Origin: Sphingomonas naphthae
Lineage (GTDB): Bacteria > Pseudomonadota > Alphaproteobacteria > Sphingomonadales > Sphingomonadaceae
Direction: 5' to 3'
DNA: 64,000 nt
Assembly: GCF_028607085.1 (NCBI RefSeq)
Contig: NZ_CP117411.1
Location: 992,001-1,056,000, forward strand
Numbering within the stretch: the stretch's first letter is position 1; the number at the start of each line of letters is the position of its first letter. Below are positions 7,965-17,229 of the stretch, in pieces. Position numbers and translations under genes: made by a program. The notes beneath the pieces are model-generated. The model was given only the letters and a program-made list of their open reading frames with translations, ran no database searches and had not been told where the DNA came from.

Positions 7965-9236
7965 ATGGCGATCGAACTCAGGATGCCGGCCCTCTCGCCG
8001 ACGATGGAAAAGGGCACTCTGGCCAAATGGCTGATCGCGGAAGGCGATTGGGTGAAGCCCGGCGACCTGCTGGCGGAGATCGAAACCGACAAGGCCACGA
8101 TGGAATTCGAGGCGATCGACGAGGGGCGTATCGCGCAACTGCTCGTCGATGAGGGGACCGACGATGTCGCGGTCGGCACGGTGATCGCGCTGCTGGGGCA
8201 GGAGGCGGACAGCCCCGCGTCCCGCCCGCTCGAGGAGGCCGTGCCCGCCATCGCGGGGATCGTCGAAGCGGCACCGCCTGCTCCCGTCGTGCCGCCCTCC
8301 CGCACCGAAGCGCCGGCGACCAGCCGTGCCCGTCCGTCTCCGGCCGATCGCGTCAAGGTCAGCCCGCTGGCGCTGCGTATCGCCGAAGCCAAGCGCATCG
8401 ACCTGTCGGGCATCTCCGGCAGCGGGCCGAACGGGCGGATCGTGCGTTCGGATCTGGGCCTGAAACCGATCGCCTCGCCCCCTCCGGCAAGCCAGGCCAC
8501 CACGCCGGTCGCGGTTCTGCCCGTCGCATCGCCCCCGCCCGCCGGGGTGCCGGTCGAGACCGTCAAGCTGAGTTCTATGCGCCGCACGATCGCGCGGCGC
8601 CTGAGCGATAGCAAGCAGAGCGTGCCGCACTTCTATCTCACCGTGCGGTGCAATCTCTATGCGTTGCTCGGGCTGCGCGCCAAGTTGAACGACGGCCTTG
8701 CCGCTCGGGGCATCAAGCTCAGCGTCAACGACATGCTCATCAAGGCGATGGCGCTGGCATTGGTCGATGTGCCCGACGCCAACGTCCAGTTCGGTGGCGA
8801 GGAACTGCATCGCTTCGGCCGGGTCGATATCGCCATGGCCGTCGCGATCGAGGGTGGCCTGATTACCCCGATCATCCGCGACGTGGGTACCCTCTCTTTG
8901 TCGGCGATCGCGCAGGCCAGCAAGGCCCTCGCGACCAAGGCGCGCGAAGGGAGGCTCGCACCGGAGGAATATCAGGGCGGTACGGCTTCGATCTCCAATC
9001 TCGGCATGTTCGGGATCGACGAGATGGTGCCGGTCATCAATCCGCCGCAGGCCCTGATCCTCGGCATCGGCGCCGGCATCGAGCAGCCGTGGAAGGTCGA
9101 CGGCCAGATCGCTCTGGCCACGATCATGGCGGCGACGGCGAGCTTCGACCATCGCGCGATCGACGGCGCGGTCGCGGCCCGCTTCATGGCGGCGTTCCGC
9201 AACTATGTCGAAACGCCGCTGCTGATCGTCGGCTGA
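7965..9236 (+). CDS. Dihydrolipoamide acyltransferase (E2) of a 2-oxoacid dehydrogenase complex
   Basis: This 423-residue E2 has one lipoyl domain (residues 1-78, Lys43 in ETDKATMEF), a Pro/Ala-rich linker, a peripheral subunit-binding domain (about 124-160, [19 protein letters not shown]), a second linker, and a catalytic domain from about 195 with the acyltransferase motif HRAIDG (His396, Asp400). It transfers the acyl group from lipoamide to CoA. It starts 1 nt after the E1 stop. The binding domain would recruit a dihydrolipoyl dehydrogenase encoded elsewhere. It looks like a dedicated catabolic copy rather than the household PDH, which in this group has an alpha/beta E1. Confidence 0.9.
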   Translation: MAIELRMPALSPTMEKGTLAKWLIAEGDWVKPGDLLAEIETDKATMEFEAIDEGRIAQLLVDEGTDDVAVGTVIALLGQEADSPASRPLEEAVPAIAGIVEAAPPAPVVPPSRTEAPATSRARPSPADRVKVSPLALRIAEAKRIDLSGISGSGPNGRIVRSDLGLKPIASPPPASQATTPVAVLPVASPPPAGVPVETVKLSSMRRTIARRLSDSKQSVPHFYLTVRCNLYALLGLRAKLNDGLAARGIKLSVNDMLIKAMALALVDVPDANVQFGGEELHRFGRVDIAMAVAIEGGLITPIIRDVGTLSLSAIAQASKALATKAREGRLAPEEYQGGTASISNLGMFGIDEMVPVINPPQALILGIGAGIEQPWKVDGQIALATIMAATASFDHRAIDGAVAARFMAAFRNYVETPLLIVG

Positions 9237-9268
9237 TTGCCAAATACCCCTTACCGGACTTGATCGAT

Positions 9269-11017
9269 ATGGACGACGCGACCGGCGCGCAGATTATCCT
9301 GCGGACGCTCGCCGACCTCGGCGTCGAAGTGATCTTCGGCTACCCCGGCGGCGCGGTTCTGCCCATTTACGATAAACTGCTGATGCAGGACCGTATCCGC
9401 CATATCCTGGTGCGACACGAGGCGGGCGCGGTGCATGCCGCCGAGGGTTATGCGCGATCGACTGGCCGGCCCGGAGTCGTGCTGGTTACCTCCGGGCCGG
9501 GCGTCACCAATATCGTCACCGGCCTGGCCGACGCCTTCATGGATTCCATCCCGCTGATCGCGATCACAGGGCAGGTGCCGACCCATCTGATCGGCACCGA
9601 TGCCTTTCAGGAGTGCGACACGGTCGGCATTACCCGGCACTGCACGAAGCACAATTATCTGGTGAAGGAGACCGCGCGTCTCCAGCCCGTGATACACGAA
9701 GCATTCGCCATCGCCACGACCGGGCGGCCGGGTCCGGTGCTGATAGACGTGCCGCGCGACGTTCAGGTCGGGCGAGCCTCTGCGAAAACGGGTGGAGCCG
9801 CTCCAGCGTCCCGAACCTGCAAGCCTATCCATGATCCCGCGCTGCGCGATATCGAGGCGGCTGTAGCGATGTTGCACGGCGCCGAACGGCCGATCTTCTA
9901 TACCGGCGGCGGGGTCGTGAACGCCGGCCCGCACGCGACCCGCCATCTGCGCGATCTGGCCGGGCTCGTAGGTGCGCCGGTTACATCGACTCTTATGGGT
10001 TTGGGTGCCTTCCCCGCATCGTCGCCGCAATGGCTGGGCATGCTGGGCATGCACGGCACCTACGAAGCCAATCTGGCGATGCACGAGGCGGACCTGATCG
10101 TCGCGATCGGCGCGCGTTTCGACGATCGGGTCACCGGGCGGATCGACGGGTTCAGCCCGCACTCGCGCAAGATCCACATCGATATCGATCGCAGTTCGAT
10201 CAACAAGAATGTGCGTGTCGATCTTCCCATCGTCGCGGATGCGGGGGCGGCGCTTTCGGCGATGCTGGCGGCATGGCGGCGCAAGGGGCTCTCCCCGGCG
10301 CCGCTCGATGGCTGGTGGGAGCGGATCGACGGCTGGCGCGCGGCCGATTGCCTCGCTTTCGAGGGCAGGGCAGGGGAGCTGGCCCCGCAGGACGCCTTGC
10401 GCCGGCTCTGGGCACAGGTTCGCGATCGACGCCCGATCGTGACGACGGACGTGGGCCAGCATCAGATGTGGGCTGCACAGCATCTCGGCTTCGATCGGCC
10501 CAATGCCTGGCTGACGAGCGGGGGGCTCGGCACGATGGGCTACGGCCTGCCCGCCGCGATCGGCGCGCAGATCGGCCATCCCGACGCTCTGGTGGTCGGT
10601 ATCACCGGCGATGCCTCGTTCCAGATGAACATGCAGGAGATGGCCACCGCCGTCCAATATCGCTTGCCGATCAAGATGTTCATGCTGAACAACCGCCATC
10701 TCGGCATGGTGCGGCAGTTGCAGGAGATCGGCTATGGCGAGCGATATGCCGCCAGCTATTCGGATGCCCTGCCGGATTTCGTCGAAGTGGCCGAGGCCTA
10801 TGGCTGGGCTGGTATCCGCATCACCGGTCCGGATGATCTCGACGCCGGCATCGCCGCCATGCTCGCGGAGCCCGGCCCCGTGCTCGTCGATTGTACCGTC
10901 GCCAATCTCGACAATTGCTATCCGATGATCCGCAGCGGGGCGGCGCATAACGAGATGCTGCTCGGTCGCGATCTCTGCGGTGATGAGCCCGATCTCGCCA
11001 GCGCCGGCGTCTTCTAG
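9269..11017 (+). CDS. Acetolactate synthase large subunit-like enzyme (FAD/ThDP)
   Basis: This 582-residue protein has the AHAS pattern: Glu51 ([12 protein letters not shown]) for thiamine activation, [26 protein letters not shown], and the ThDP motif GDASFQMN with NNRHLGMV. The biosynthetic enzyme condenses two pyruvates, or pyruvate and 2-ketobutyrate. Position 484 is Leu (MVRQLQE, TTG codon 10718-10720) where biosynthetic AHAS has an almost invariant Trp governing 2-ketobutyrate preference. No small regulatory subunit gene follows. It lies 32 nt after E2 in the catabolic operon, so it may act on pathway 2-oxo acids. Relatives such as sulfoacetaldehyde acetyltransferase or cyclohexanedione hydrolase share the fold. 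Confidence 0.87.
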   Translation: MDDATGAQIILRTLADLGVEVIFGYPGGAVLPIYDKLLMQDRIRHILVRHEAGAVHAAEGYARSTGRPGVVLVTSGPGVTNIVTGLADAFMDSIPLIAITGQVPTHLIGTDAFQECDTVGITRHCTKHNYLVKETARLQPVIHEAFAIATTGRPGPVLIDVPRDVQVGRASAKTGGAAPASRTCKPIHDPALRDIEAAVAMLHGAERPIFYTGGGVVNAGPHATRHLRDLAGLVGAPVTSTLMGLGAFPASSPQWLGMLGMHGTYEANLAMHEADLIVAIGARFDDRVTGRIDGFSPHSRKIHIDIDRSSINKNVRVDLPIVADAGAALSAMLAAWRRKGLSPAPLDGWWERIDGWRAADCLAFEGRAGELAPQDALRRLWAQVRDRRPIVTTDVGQHQMWAAQHLGFDRPNAWLTSGGLGTMGYGLPAAIGAQIGHPDALVVGITGDASFQMNMQEMATAVQYRLPIKMFMLNNRHLGMVRQLQEIGYGERYAASYSDALPDFVEVAEAYGWAGIRITGPDDLDAGIAAMLAEPGPVLVDCTVANLDNCYPMIRSGAAHNEMLLGRDLCGDEPDLASAGVF

Positions 11018-11150
11018 CATCGGGCCTCGAAGCCTGTCGAACGCGGTGGCGACGCGGATGCCAGCGGTCTATTGAGTGATGCCATGATCTCGGTTCGCCA
11101 CCAGTTTATCTCTTGTCGGCAATGCCCAGGCGACCGATCGGCGTGCCACC

Positions 11151-12050
11151 ATGCTTGACCGACGCATCAGTCATGTGGTCGCGATCGCGCATGCCGGATC
11201 GTTTACGAAGGCCTCCCAGTCGGTCGGCATCTCGCAATCGGGCATTACGAAGAGCGTTGCCGATCTCGAGGAGGAACTCGGCTTCTCGCTGTTCCATCGC
11301 ACTGCGCGCGGCGCGACGCTGACGGAGGAGGGGCGGGAGTTTGTCGATCGCGCCGAACGTCTGCTCGACGATGCCCGCACCCTGCTCGCGGGCAAACACC
11401 AGACCCGCGATGTCTTCGCCCAGACGCTCAGGATCGGCGTGTGCCCGTCCTCGCTCGATCTCCTGCTGGTGGAGCCGCTCGCAACCCTGCTGCATCATCA
11501 CCCCAGCATCCGGTTCGACGTCGTGCGATCGACCTTCGAGCATGGTGCCCAACTTCTGCGTACCGGCGCGATCGACGTGGGCGTCGGTTTCGAGGAGGCT
11601 TTCGCGGAATGGGGCGAGTTCAAGTGCGAACACATCACAACGATGAATCTCAGCTTTTTCGTTCGCAAGGGGCATCCCATCCTCGCTCTGCCCGAGATCA
11701 CATCGGCAGACCTTGGGCGATACAATCTTGTCCTGCCAAGTGACTCGCGCCCCTACGGCCCGGTCATCCGCGCCATGTTGGGCCAGGATGGGGATTGGCG
11801 TCGGCGGCTGCATGTGATCGATTACTTCCCGATCGTCACCCGCATTGTCGAAACATCGGACACGATCGGCCTTGCTCGTAGGGGTTTCACCTCGACAACG
11901 GACTTTCTAAAAACCTTCGCGCATGTGCCAGCGGATCACATGCTGCCCCAAATGCGATTGTGCTGCGCGACAAGTGTGCGGCGCGAGCCCGGGCCGGCCG
12001 TTCGCGCGTTCGTGCAGAGCGTGAGGGAAGCGCACTCGTTGAGTTTGTAG
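11151..12050 (+). CDS. LysR-family transcriptional regulator
   Basis: This 299-residue protein has an N-terminal winged helix-turn-helix (about 1-60: FTKASQSVGISQSGITKSVADLEEELGFSLFHR) and a periplasmic-binding-protein-like effector domain (about 90-295). LysR proteins usually activate catabolic operons in response to a pathway metabolite. It is on the same strand as the right operon, 133 nt after the acetolactate synthase gene, so it may be expressed from its own promoter. It is the only regulator in the catabolic region. The mirrored repeats at 2638-2802 are not classic T-N11-A boxes, so its target is uncertain. Confidence 0.9.
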   Translation: MLDRRISHVVAIAHAGSFTKASQSVGISQSGITKSVADLEEELGFSLFHRTARGATLTEEGREFVDRAERLLDDARTLLAGKHQTRDVFAQTLRIGVCPSSLDLLLVEPLATLLHHHPSIRFDVVRSTFEHGAQLLRTGAIDVGVGFEEAFAEWGEFKCEHITTMNLSFFVRKGHPILALPEITSADLGRYNLVLPSDSRPYGPVIRAMLGQDGDWRRRLHVIDYFPIVTRIVETSDTIGLARRGFTSTTDFLKTFAHVPADHMLPQMRLCCATSVRREPGPAVRAFVQSVREAHSLSL

Positions 12051-12283
12051 AGATATTCAGTCCGACATGCATTCAATCTATACATGGATCTGCCTAATCG
12101 ACCGCTAGTCTGTTAGCGTGTGTATTGAAATAGTATCATAAAACTATCGACTTCACTGGCGGTTGGAGCGACAGCGTCGGGGCGACTCGCTGGTTGCGGC
12201 TTGCCTGATCCCGGGATGACGATCTTGCCGGGACTTCGGTCGGTGGGGCGGCGCGGTGCCGCTCTGCCGGACCGGAGGCCATC

Positions 12284-15200
12284 ATGGCCAAGCTCACCGA
12301 CACCCAGACGATCCTGCTCTCGACCGCCGCCCAGCGCGCCGACCGCAACCTGCACCCGCTGCCCGCTTCGATCACCAACCGCTCGCGCGTCACCATGGCG
12401 ATCGCCTCCCTGGTAAGGGCGGGGTTGGTCGAGGAACGCGAGACCGGCACCTTCGCCACCGACGCGTGCCTCGCCGCCATCGGCGTTGAGGTCGGGCAGG
12501 GGGCCGCGCCCGAGAGCGCAGCGCCGAGGCGGCGGAGCAGCCGGTCGCCTCGCCGGCGCGCGCCACTGGTGCGGGAATGGAACGGGCAGGCCCATGTGGT
12601 GACGGTGGGCGAGGATCAGGTAATCCGCTGGGACGGGCGGGAATGGCGGTCCGTGATCGACGCGGCGGGACGGACCTGGCAGTATAGCTATGATTTTGGC
12701 CGCCTTTCCGGCATACGTCGCCCCGGCGCGTCGAGCGATGCCATCACGATCAGCTACTGGGACGCGATCAAGGTTCATCAAGTCATCCAGGCCGGGCCGG
12801 CCTGGACCTACAATTACGACGACACCAATCACGTTCGATCGATTACCAACCAGCGCGGTCACGAGCGACGCGTAACCTTGGACGCGAACGGCCGACTGAT
12901 ATGGAACAGGGACGAAACGGGCTGCATCACGACCTACGAGCGTGATGGATCAGGCCGTGTGACCAAGGTCACCGCGCCCGAGGGGAATAATTCCCAGATC
13001 GCCTATGATGCTCGCGGCAATGTCACGCACGTCTGGTACGTCAGCAAGCCCGGTAGCGGGACCGCCTGGACGCAGACGTTTGCCAGTTATCCGGCGACCT
13101 GCGACAACATTTTCAAATGTAACAAGCCTGAGAGCGCGACGGACGAGCGGGGCGGGGTAACGATCTACGACTATGACGACAACAACGGCCTGCCGAAGAA
13201 GGTGACGGCGCAGGCCGGTGCTGGTCCGCTCACGCCATCTGTGACAACCTATGGCTACGACATCTACGGCAACGTGACGGTCGTGACCGACCCGCTCAAT
13301 AACGTGACGCGGAGCTATTATAACGCGGCGCGCCAGCCGACGATGGTGGTGGGTCCCGACCCGGACGGCGCCGGTCCGCTTCGGCGGCGCGCCGTTCAGA
13401 TCGGCTATAACGCCGATGGCACGGTGGCCGCGCAGCGGCGCGGTGCCGCCGATGACCAGAATGGCGCGAACTGGACCGAGTTGCAGCGCACGGACTATGG
13501 CTATGACGCGCTGGGCCGGCGAACGAGCGAGGCGCTCGCCAAGGACGGCACCTTCCACCAATTGACCCAGCGCACTTATAGCGACGTCGGTCTGTTGGAG
13601 TGCGAGACCGTGCGGATGAACCCGGCGGTGTATAACGCGCTGCCGGACTGGGCGTGCACGCCATCGACGGAAGGGCCGGACGGTCCCGACCGGATCACGC
13701 TCTACGAATATGAGCCCAACGGGCTACTGTCGAAAGTGCATGACGGGATCGGCACCCCGCAGGGGCGGCGGGTCAGCTACTACACCTATCATCAGAACAA
13801 GCAGGTGGCCTCGGTACAGGATGCCAACAACAATACGACCAGCTATCTCTACGATGGTCTGGACCGCCCTCAGCGGACGACCTATCCTGACGGCTCCTAC
13901 GAGGAGCTGAGCTACGATGGCGTGGGCAATGTGGTGGACCGTCGTCTGCGGGATACCAAGCATGTGACCTATGGCTATGACGCGCTGGGGCGTATGGCGC
14001 GGATGACGCCGCCCACGGGCGCGTGGCAGGATCGAGAGATCACCTACGCCTATGATCTGTTCAACCAGCTCGTGAATGCCGATGACTCGGTCTATGGCCA
14101 CAATGTGCGGTTCGAGACCGATCCGCTGGGCCGCCCGACGCTGGAATATGGCCCTTACACCAACAAGACGATGCATCGCGACGTCATGGGCCGGCTGACC
14201 CGGATCGACTATGGCGACGGCTTCGCGGTCAATTACGGTTATGACGCGACCGGCGCGATGACCTGGATCAAGGACGGCAACGACACCACGATCGCGACCT
14301 TCACCTACGACGATCTGGGGCGTCGCACCCAGCTGTGGCGGAGCGGGGACATGGCCACGAGCTATGGCTATGACGGGGCGTCGCGGCTCTCGAGCCTGTC
14401 GCACACCTTCATCCATTCGCCGGGCGCGAACGTCGCCTACGGGTTCAGTTACAACGCGGCCGGGCAGATCATAAAGCGGGAGATGACCAACGACGCCTAT
14501 CTGTGGGACCAGGAGGCGAGCGTCTACCGGACCTATGGGGTGAACGCGCTCAACCAATATACCAGCGCCGGTGGGCAGGGGATGAGCTACGACGAGCGGG
14601 GCAATTTGACCGGGTCGGGCTCGGGCGTGTACGGCTACACGTCGGCCAACCAGCTGGCCTGGACCGGCAACAACCAATGGTTCTTCTACGACGCGGTCGG
14701 CCGGCTCGACATCGACAGCAGCGCCGGCCAGTTGCTCAACTACATGGGCGACAAGCTGCTGATGGAGCATGACAGCAGCAACGGCCAGATCACGCGCCAC
14801 TATGTCTATGGCCCGGGCACCGACGAGCCGCTGTTCTGGTTCGAGGGGAGCGGCTACGGCGACCGCCGGGCGCTGTTCGCCGACGAGCGGGGCTCGGTCG
14901 TGAACGTCGCCAACAGCGCGGGGCAGTCGATGGCGATCAACGCCTATGACGATTACGGCATCCCCAAGACGGGCAACCTCGGGCGCTTCGGCTACACCGG
15001 CCAGCAGTGGAACCCGACGCTGGGGATGTATTACTACAAGGCCCGCATCTACTCGCCCACCCTCGGCCGCTTCATGCAGACCGATCCCATCGGATACGGC
15101 GATGGCATGAACATGTATAACTATGTCCGTAGCGATCCGATTAACTTTAGCGACCCAATGGGGTTAGAAGACGAGGAAATTGGCGTCACTGCTGGCGTGA

Positions 15201-15784
15201 ACTGCGGTCTGCATCGATCCGATCCTCGCTGTACGTCCGGGTATGGACCGCAACCAGGGACTGGATGGTGGTTTCAACTACGTATCAGCAATGGATATGG
15301 CGGTCCGGACGCCCGGGAAATGGAGATGCGCACGTTAATGTGCGCATCCGAAGGCGGATTTATGAATTGTGTTACGCCGCAAATGCAGCAGGTGGCGTAT
15401 CAACCTGGACAATGCGTCCAATCTGCGGCGAATGCCAGCAAGCTGGACTACAGCAAGATGCTCCACAAAGGTCGAACGCAGAGCACACAAGATCATATTA
15501 TTGATCGCCATCTGTCGGGCACAAGATGGGTGTCTCAGTATTATCAGAACGCCGGGTTCCGGGGCGTAATAAACAATAACTCTTTCACATATCAGTATGG
15601 TGTACAGAGCTTTGATCCGGTTCGAGGTCTCCATACTTTTGATGCACCCCATCCACTCGCATTCCTAAGCTACATAGGCATATACGCCTCATACGGAACT
15701 GATGCGTCGGACCAGCCGGCTTATACAAACCACCTGGTGACGTTGAGCGACTGTCAGACGGTGCTGACCTCGTACCCCCGATGA
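12284..15784 (+). CDS. Chimeric RHS-repeat protein with DUF3489/DUF2924 N-terminus and toxin-like C-terminus
   Basis: A single frame of 1166 codons joins unrelated parts. Residues 1 to about 60 (MAKLTDTQTILLSTAAQR) match the start of DUF3489 proteins. About 90-122 (PLVREWNGQAHVVTV, RWDGREWRS) match the C-terminal part of DUF2924 proteins. From about 125 come YD/RHS repeats, ending in the conserved core (YYYKARIYSPTLGRFMQTDPIGY, DPMGL) near residue 962. The last 200 or so residues are a distinct lower-GC domain with an HIIDRH motif, as in polymorphic toxins. A GGAGG site precedes the ATG. No signal peptide or secretion domain is present, so the RHS gene has probably lost its 5' end and been captured by a mobile-element gene. 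Confidence 0.82.
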   Translation: MAKLTDTQTILLSTAAQRADRNLHPLPASITNRSRVTMAIASLVRAGLVEERETGTFATDACLAAIGVEVGQGAAPESAAPRRRSSRSPRRRAPLVREWNGQAHVVTVGEDQVIRWDGREWRSVIDAAGRTWQYSYDFGRLSGIRRPGASSDAITISYWDAIKVHQVIQAGPAWTYNYDDTNHVRSITNQRGHERRVTLDANGRLIWNRDETGCITTYERDGSGRVTKVTAPEGNNSQIAYDARGNVTHVWYVSKPGSGTAWTQTFASYPATCDNIFKCNKPESATDERGGVTIYDYDDNNGLPKKVTAQAGAGPLTPSVTTYGYDIYGNVTVVTDPLNNVTRSYYNAARQPTMVVGPDPDGAGPLRRRAVQIGYNADGTVAAQRRGAADDQNGANWTELQRTDYGYDALGRRTSEALAKDGTFHQLTQRTYSDVGLLECETVRMNPAVYNALPDWACTPSTEGPDGPDRITLYEYEPNGLLSKVHDGIGTPQGRRVSYYTYHQNKQVASVQDANNNTTSYLYDGLDRPQRTTYPDGSYEELSYDGVGNVVDRRLRDTKHVTYGYDALGRMARMTPPTGAWQDREITYAYDLFNQLVNADDSVYGHNVRFETDPLGRPTLEYGPYTNKTMHRDVMGRLTRIDYGDGFAVNYGYDATGAMTWIKDGNDTTIATFTYDDLGRRTQLWRSGDMATSYGYDGASRLSSLSHTFIHSPGANVAYGFSYNAAGQIIKREMTNDAYLWDQEASVYRTYGVNALNQYTSAGGQGMSYDERGNLTGSGSGVYGYTSANQLAWTGNNQWFFYDAVGRLDIDSSAGQLLNYMGDKLLMEHDSSNGQITRHYVYGPGTDEPLFWFEGSGYGDRRALFADERGSVVNVANSAGQSMAINAYDDYGIPKTGNLGRFGYTGQQWNPTLGMYYYKARIYSPTLGRFMQTDPIGYGDGMNMYNYVRSDPINFSDPMGLEDEEIGVTAGVNCGLHRSDPRCTSGYGPQPGTGWWFQLRISNGYGGPDAREMEMRTLMCASEGGFMNCVTPQMQQVAYQPGQCVQSAANASKLDYSKMLHKGRTQSTQDHIIDRHLSGTRWVSQYYQNAGFRGVINNNSFTYQYGVQSFDPVRGLHTFDAPHPLAFLSYIGIYASYGTDASDQPAYTNHLVTLSDCQTVLTSYPR

Positions 15785-16200
15785 GAATGCCCGTGTCGAA
15801 TGGTGCAATGATTACGGTGGTCGACTCTGAGGAGAAGCCGAGCCACGAGTGCTCCGGAGCAAAGTCCTTCATTGCAAATGTTGGGACATTCTATGGCGAG
15901 CTTGGGCTTGAACCTGGGCGATTTCAGAGGTGGACACTCGAGTTCGGTGCTGATTGCATGGGCGTTTCTCCGACCGGAGAGACGCTTATCCCTGAGTTTC
16001 CTGTGTTCTCTAAAGTTGCTTGGATGGATATCGATCCGGTCGTAATTAAAGATGCTGATTTGTTTGCTTTAATTGTTGAGTGCGCATTGATTTGCACGAA
16101 GGCTCTTAGCAGTGAAGTGGCGGCGGAGGCGGATGCTATTCGACGGCTTGCTGAATGTGCGATAAGCAAGCAACTTGCCCTTAAATTCGACCATAGCTAA
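15781..16200 (+). CDS. Candidate immunity protein for the upstream RHS toxin domain
   Basis: This protein of about 139 residues starts inside the RHS stop codon (ATGA, 15781-15784), the usual arrangement for an immunity gene behind a polymorphic toxin. Composition is clearly lower in GC than the surrounding genome, like the toxin domain before it. No motif is recognised; there is no signal peptide and it is moderately acidic, with several Cys. ATGs at 15787 and 15808 are alternative starts. The immunity role rests on position, overlap and composition only. Confidence 0.6.
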   Translation: MRMPVSNGAMITVVDSEEKPSHECSGAKSFIANVGTFYGELGLEPGRFQRWTLEFGADCMGVSPTGETLIPEFPVFSKVAWMDIDPVVIKDADLFALIVECALICTKALSSEVAAEADAIRRLAECAISKQLALKFDHS

Positions 16201-16238
16201 TGGCAATCGTTTAGCTGAGAGAGCCAGGAGGACGTCGG

Positions 16239-16430
16239 ATGAGAATCAACTGGCTTGCAGGCGGCATGCTCCTGTCTGGAGCACTTGTTGTTGGTACGGT
16301 CGCGATTTACGCACGCCAGTTCACGACAAGCGTTCATGTGTCGATCTGGGGTATCATGCTGATTACTCTCATTGGCGGGTTAGCAGGTAACGTGGGGTGG
16401 AAGCTTCGTCGGATTTTCATTGCAAGATAA
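16239..16430 (+). CDS. Small two-helix membrane protein, unknown function
   Basis: This 63-residue protein is preceded by a good ribosome site (CCAGGAGG, 7 nt before the ATG). Two hydrophobic helices are visible: residues 5-24 (LAGGMLLSGALVVGTVAIYA) and about 36-53 (VSIWGIMLITLIGGLAGN), followed by a basic tail (WKLRRIFIAR). It lies 38 nt after the candidate immunity gene and shares its lower GC. It may be a second immunity factor or simply cargo of the same transferred segment. Confidence 0.6.
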   Translation: MRINWLAGGMLLSGALVVGTVAIYARQFTTSVHVSIWGIMLITLIGGLAGNVGWKLRRIFIAR

Positions 16431-16486
16431 TGGCAGCGCCTCCTCGCGGCTGCTAAGCGGTTGTCTGCACATCGAAATAAATTAAA

Positions 16487-16518
16487 GTGACAGTTTACTA
16501 AACCCCCAAATCTGTCAC
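16487..16518. repeat. Inverted repeat in front of the Y1 transposase gene
   Basis: GTGACAG at 16487-16493 and CTGTCAC at 16512-16518 form a perfect 7-bp stem around an 18-nt AT-richer loop, ending 9 nt before the transposase ATG. REP-associated Y1 transposases recognise small hairpins, so this could be part of the element's end or an autoregulatory site. It could equally be an operator. Confidence 0.55.
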
Positions 16519-16527
16519 CATACTGCT

Positions 16528-17196
16528 ATGGCCCGCCTCCCACGGATCGTCCTTCCCGGCATCCCGCATCATGTGACGCAGCGCGGCAATGGCCGGGCGC
16601 AGACATTTTTCGAAGAGGGCGACTATGCGCTGTATCTCGATCTGCTGGCGGATGCCGCGGACCGTGCAAGGGTGGAGGTGTGGGCGTACTGCCTGATGCC
16701 GACCCATGTTCATGTCGTGGTGACGCCTTCCGACCCCGACGGCTTGCGCGCGACGTTCGCAGATCTCCACCGCCGCTACACCGGCTATATCAATGCCCGC
16801 CGCCGCACGACCGGCCACCTCTGGCAGGGCCGCTACGACTCGGTGGCGATCGACGACGCCCACTTCGTCACTGCCCTGCGCTACATATCGCTCAATCCCG
16901 TCCGCGCCCGGCTCGTCGAGCGGCCTGAGCAATGGCGCTGGTCGAGCGTTGCGGCGCATCTTGCTGGCCGCGACGATCCCGTCGCGCGGGTCGCGCCGGG
17001 ATTGGAGCGCGTCGGCGACTTCGCCACCTTCCTCGGCGAGGATTTCGACGAGGCCCTCGGCTACGCCGCCTTGCGGCGCGCCGAAAGCGTCGGCCGCCCG
17101 ATCGGCTCGGAAGACTGGCTACGCGACATGGAAACGCGCATCGGCCGATCCCTGAGACCTGCCAAGCGGGGGCCGGTGGCTCGGCAGGCCCTATAG
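16528..17196 (+). CDS. REP-associated tyrosine transposase (Y1, HUH family)
   Basis: This 222-residue protein starts with MARLPRIVLPGIPHHVTQRGN, the typical RAYT N-terminus. It carries the HUH motif as MPTHVHVVV (about residues 52-60) and a downstream Tyr (RRYTGYINAR, about 88-97) that would form the covalent DNA link, then LWQGRYDS and YISLNPVRA, all family signatures. Such enzymes cut and rejoin single-stranded DNA at REP hairpins. REP-like inverted pairs do occur elsewhere in the window (23988, 35351). The gene appears intact. It sits inside the patchwork region and may have helped assemble it. Confidence 0.9.
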   Translation: MARLPRIVLPGIPHHVTQRGNGRAQTFFEEGDYALYLDLLADAADRARVEVWAYCLMPTHVHVVVTPSDPDGLRATFADLHRRYTGYINARRRTTGHLWQGRYDSVAIDDAHFVTALRYISLNPVRARLVERPEQWRWSSVAAHLAGRDDPVARVAPGLERVGDFATFLGEDFDEALGYAALRRAESVGRPIGSEDWLRDMETRIGRSLRPAKRGPVARQAL

Positions 17197-17229
17197 ACCC
17201 ACCGCAATGCGGGGGGTGCGGCCCCACGG

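Noticed and set aside
9269-11017. Glyoxylate carboligase instead of acetolactate synthase
   Set aside because: The activating Glu51 is present, whereas glyoxylate carboligase has Val there; the QVP and GTDAFQE segments are AHAS-like.
15165-15784. Naming the RHS tip as an EndoU or other defined nuclease
   Set aside because: Only a short HIIDRH resemblance is visible; no full motif set of any named toxin family was recognised.
17203-17213. CCGC-AAT-GCGG as a terminator of the Y1 transposase gene
   Set aside because: Only a 4-bp stem without a U-run; could be chance in GC-rich sequence.
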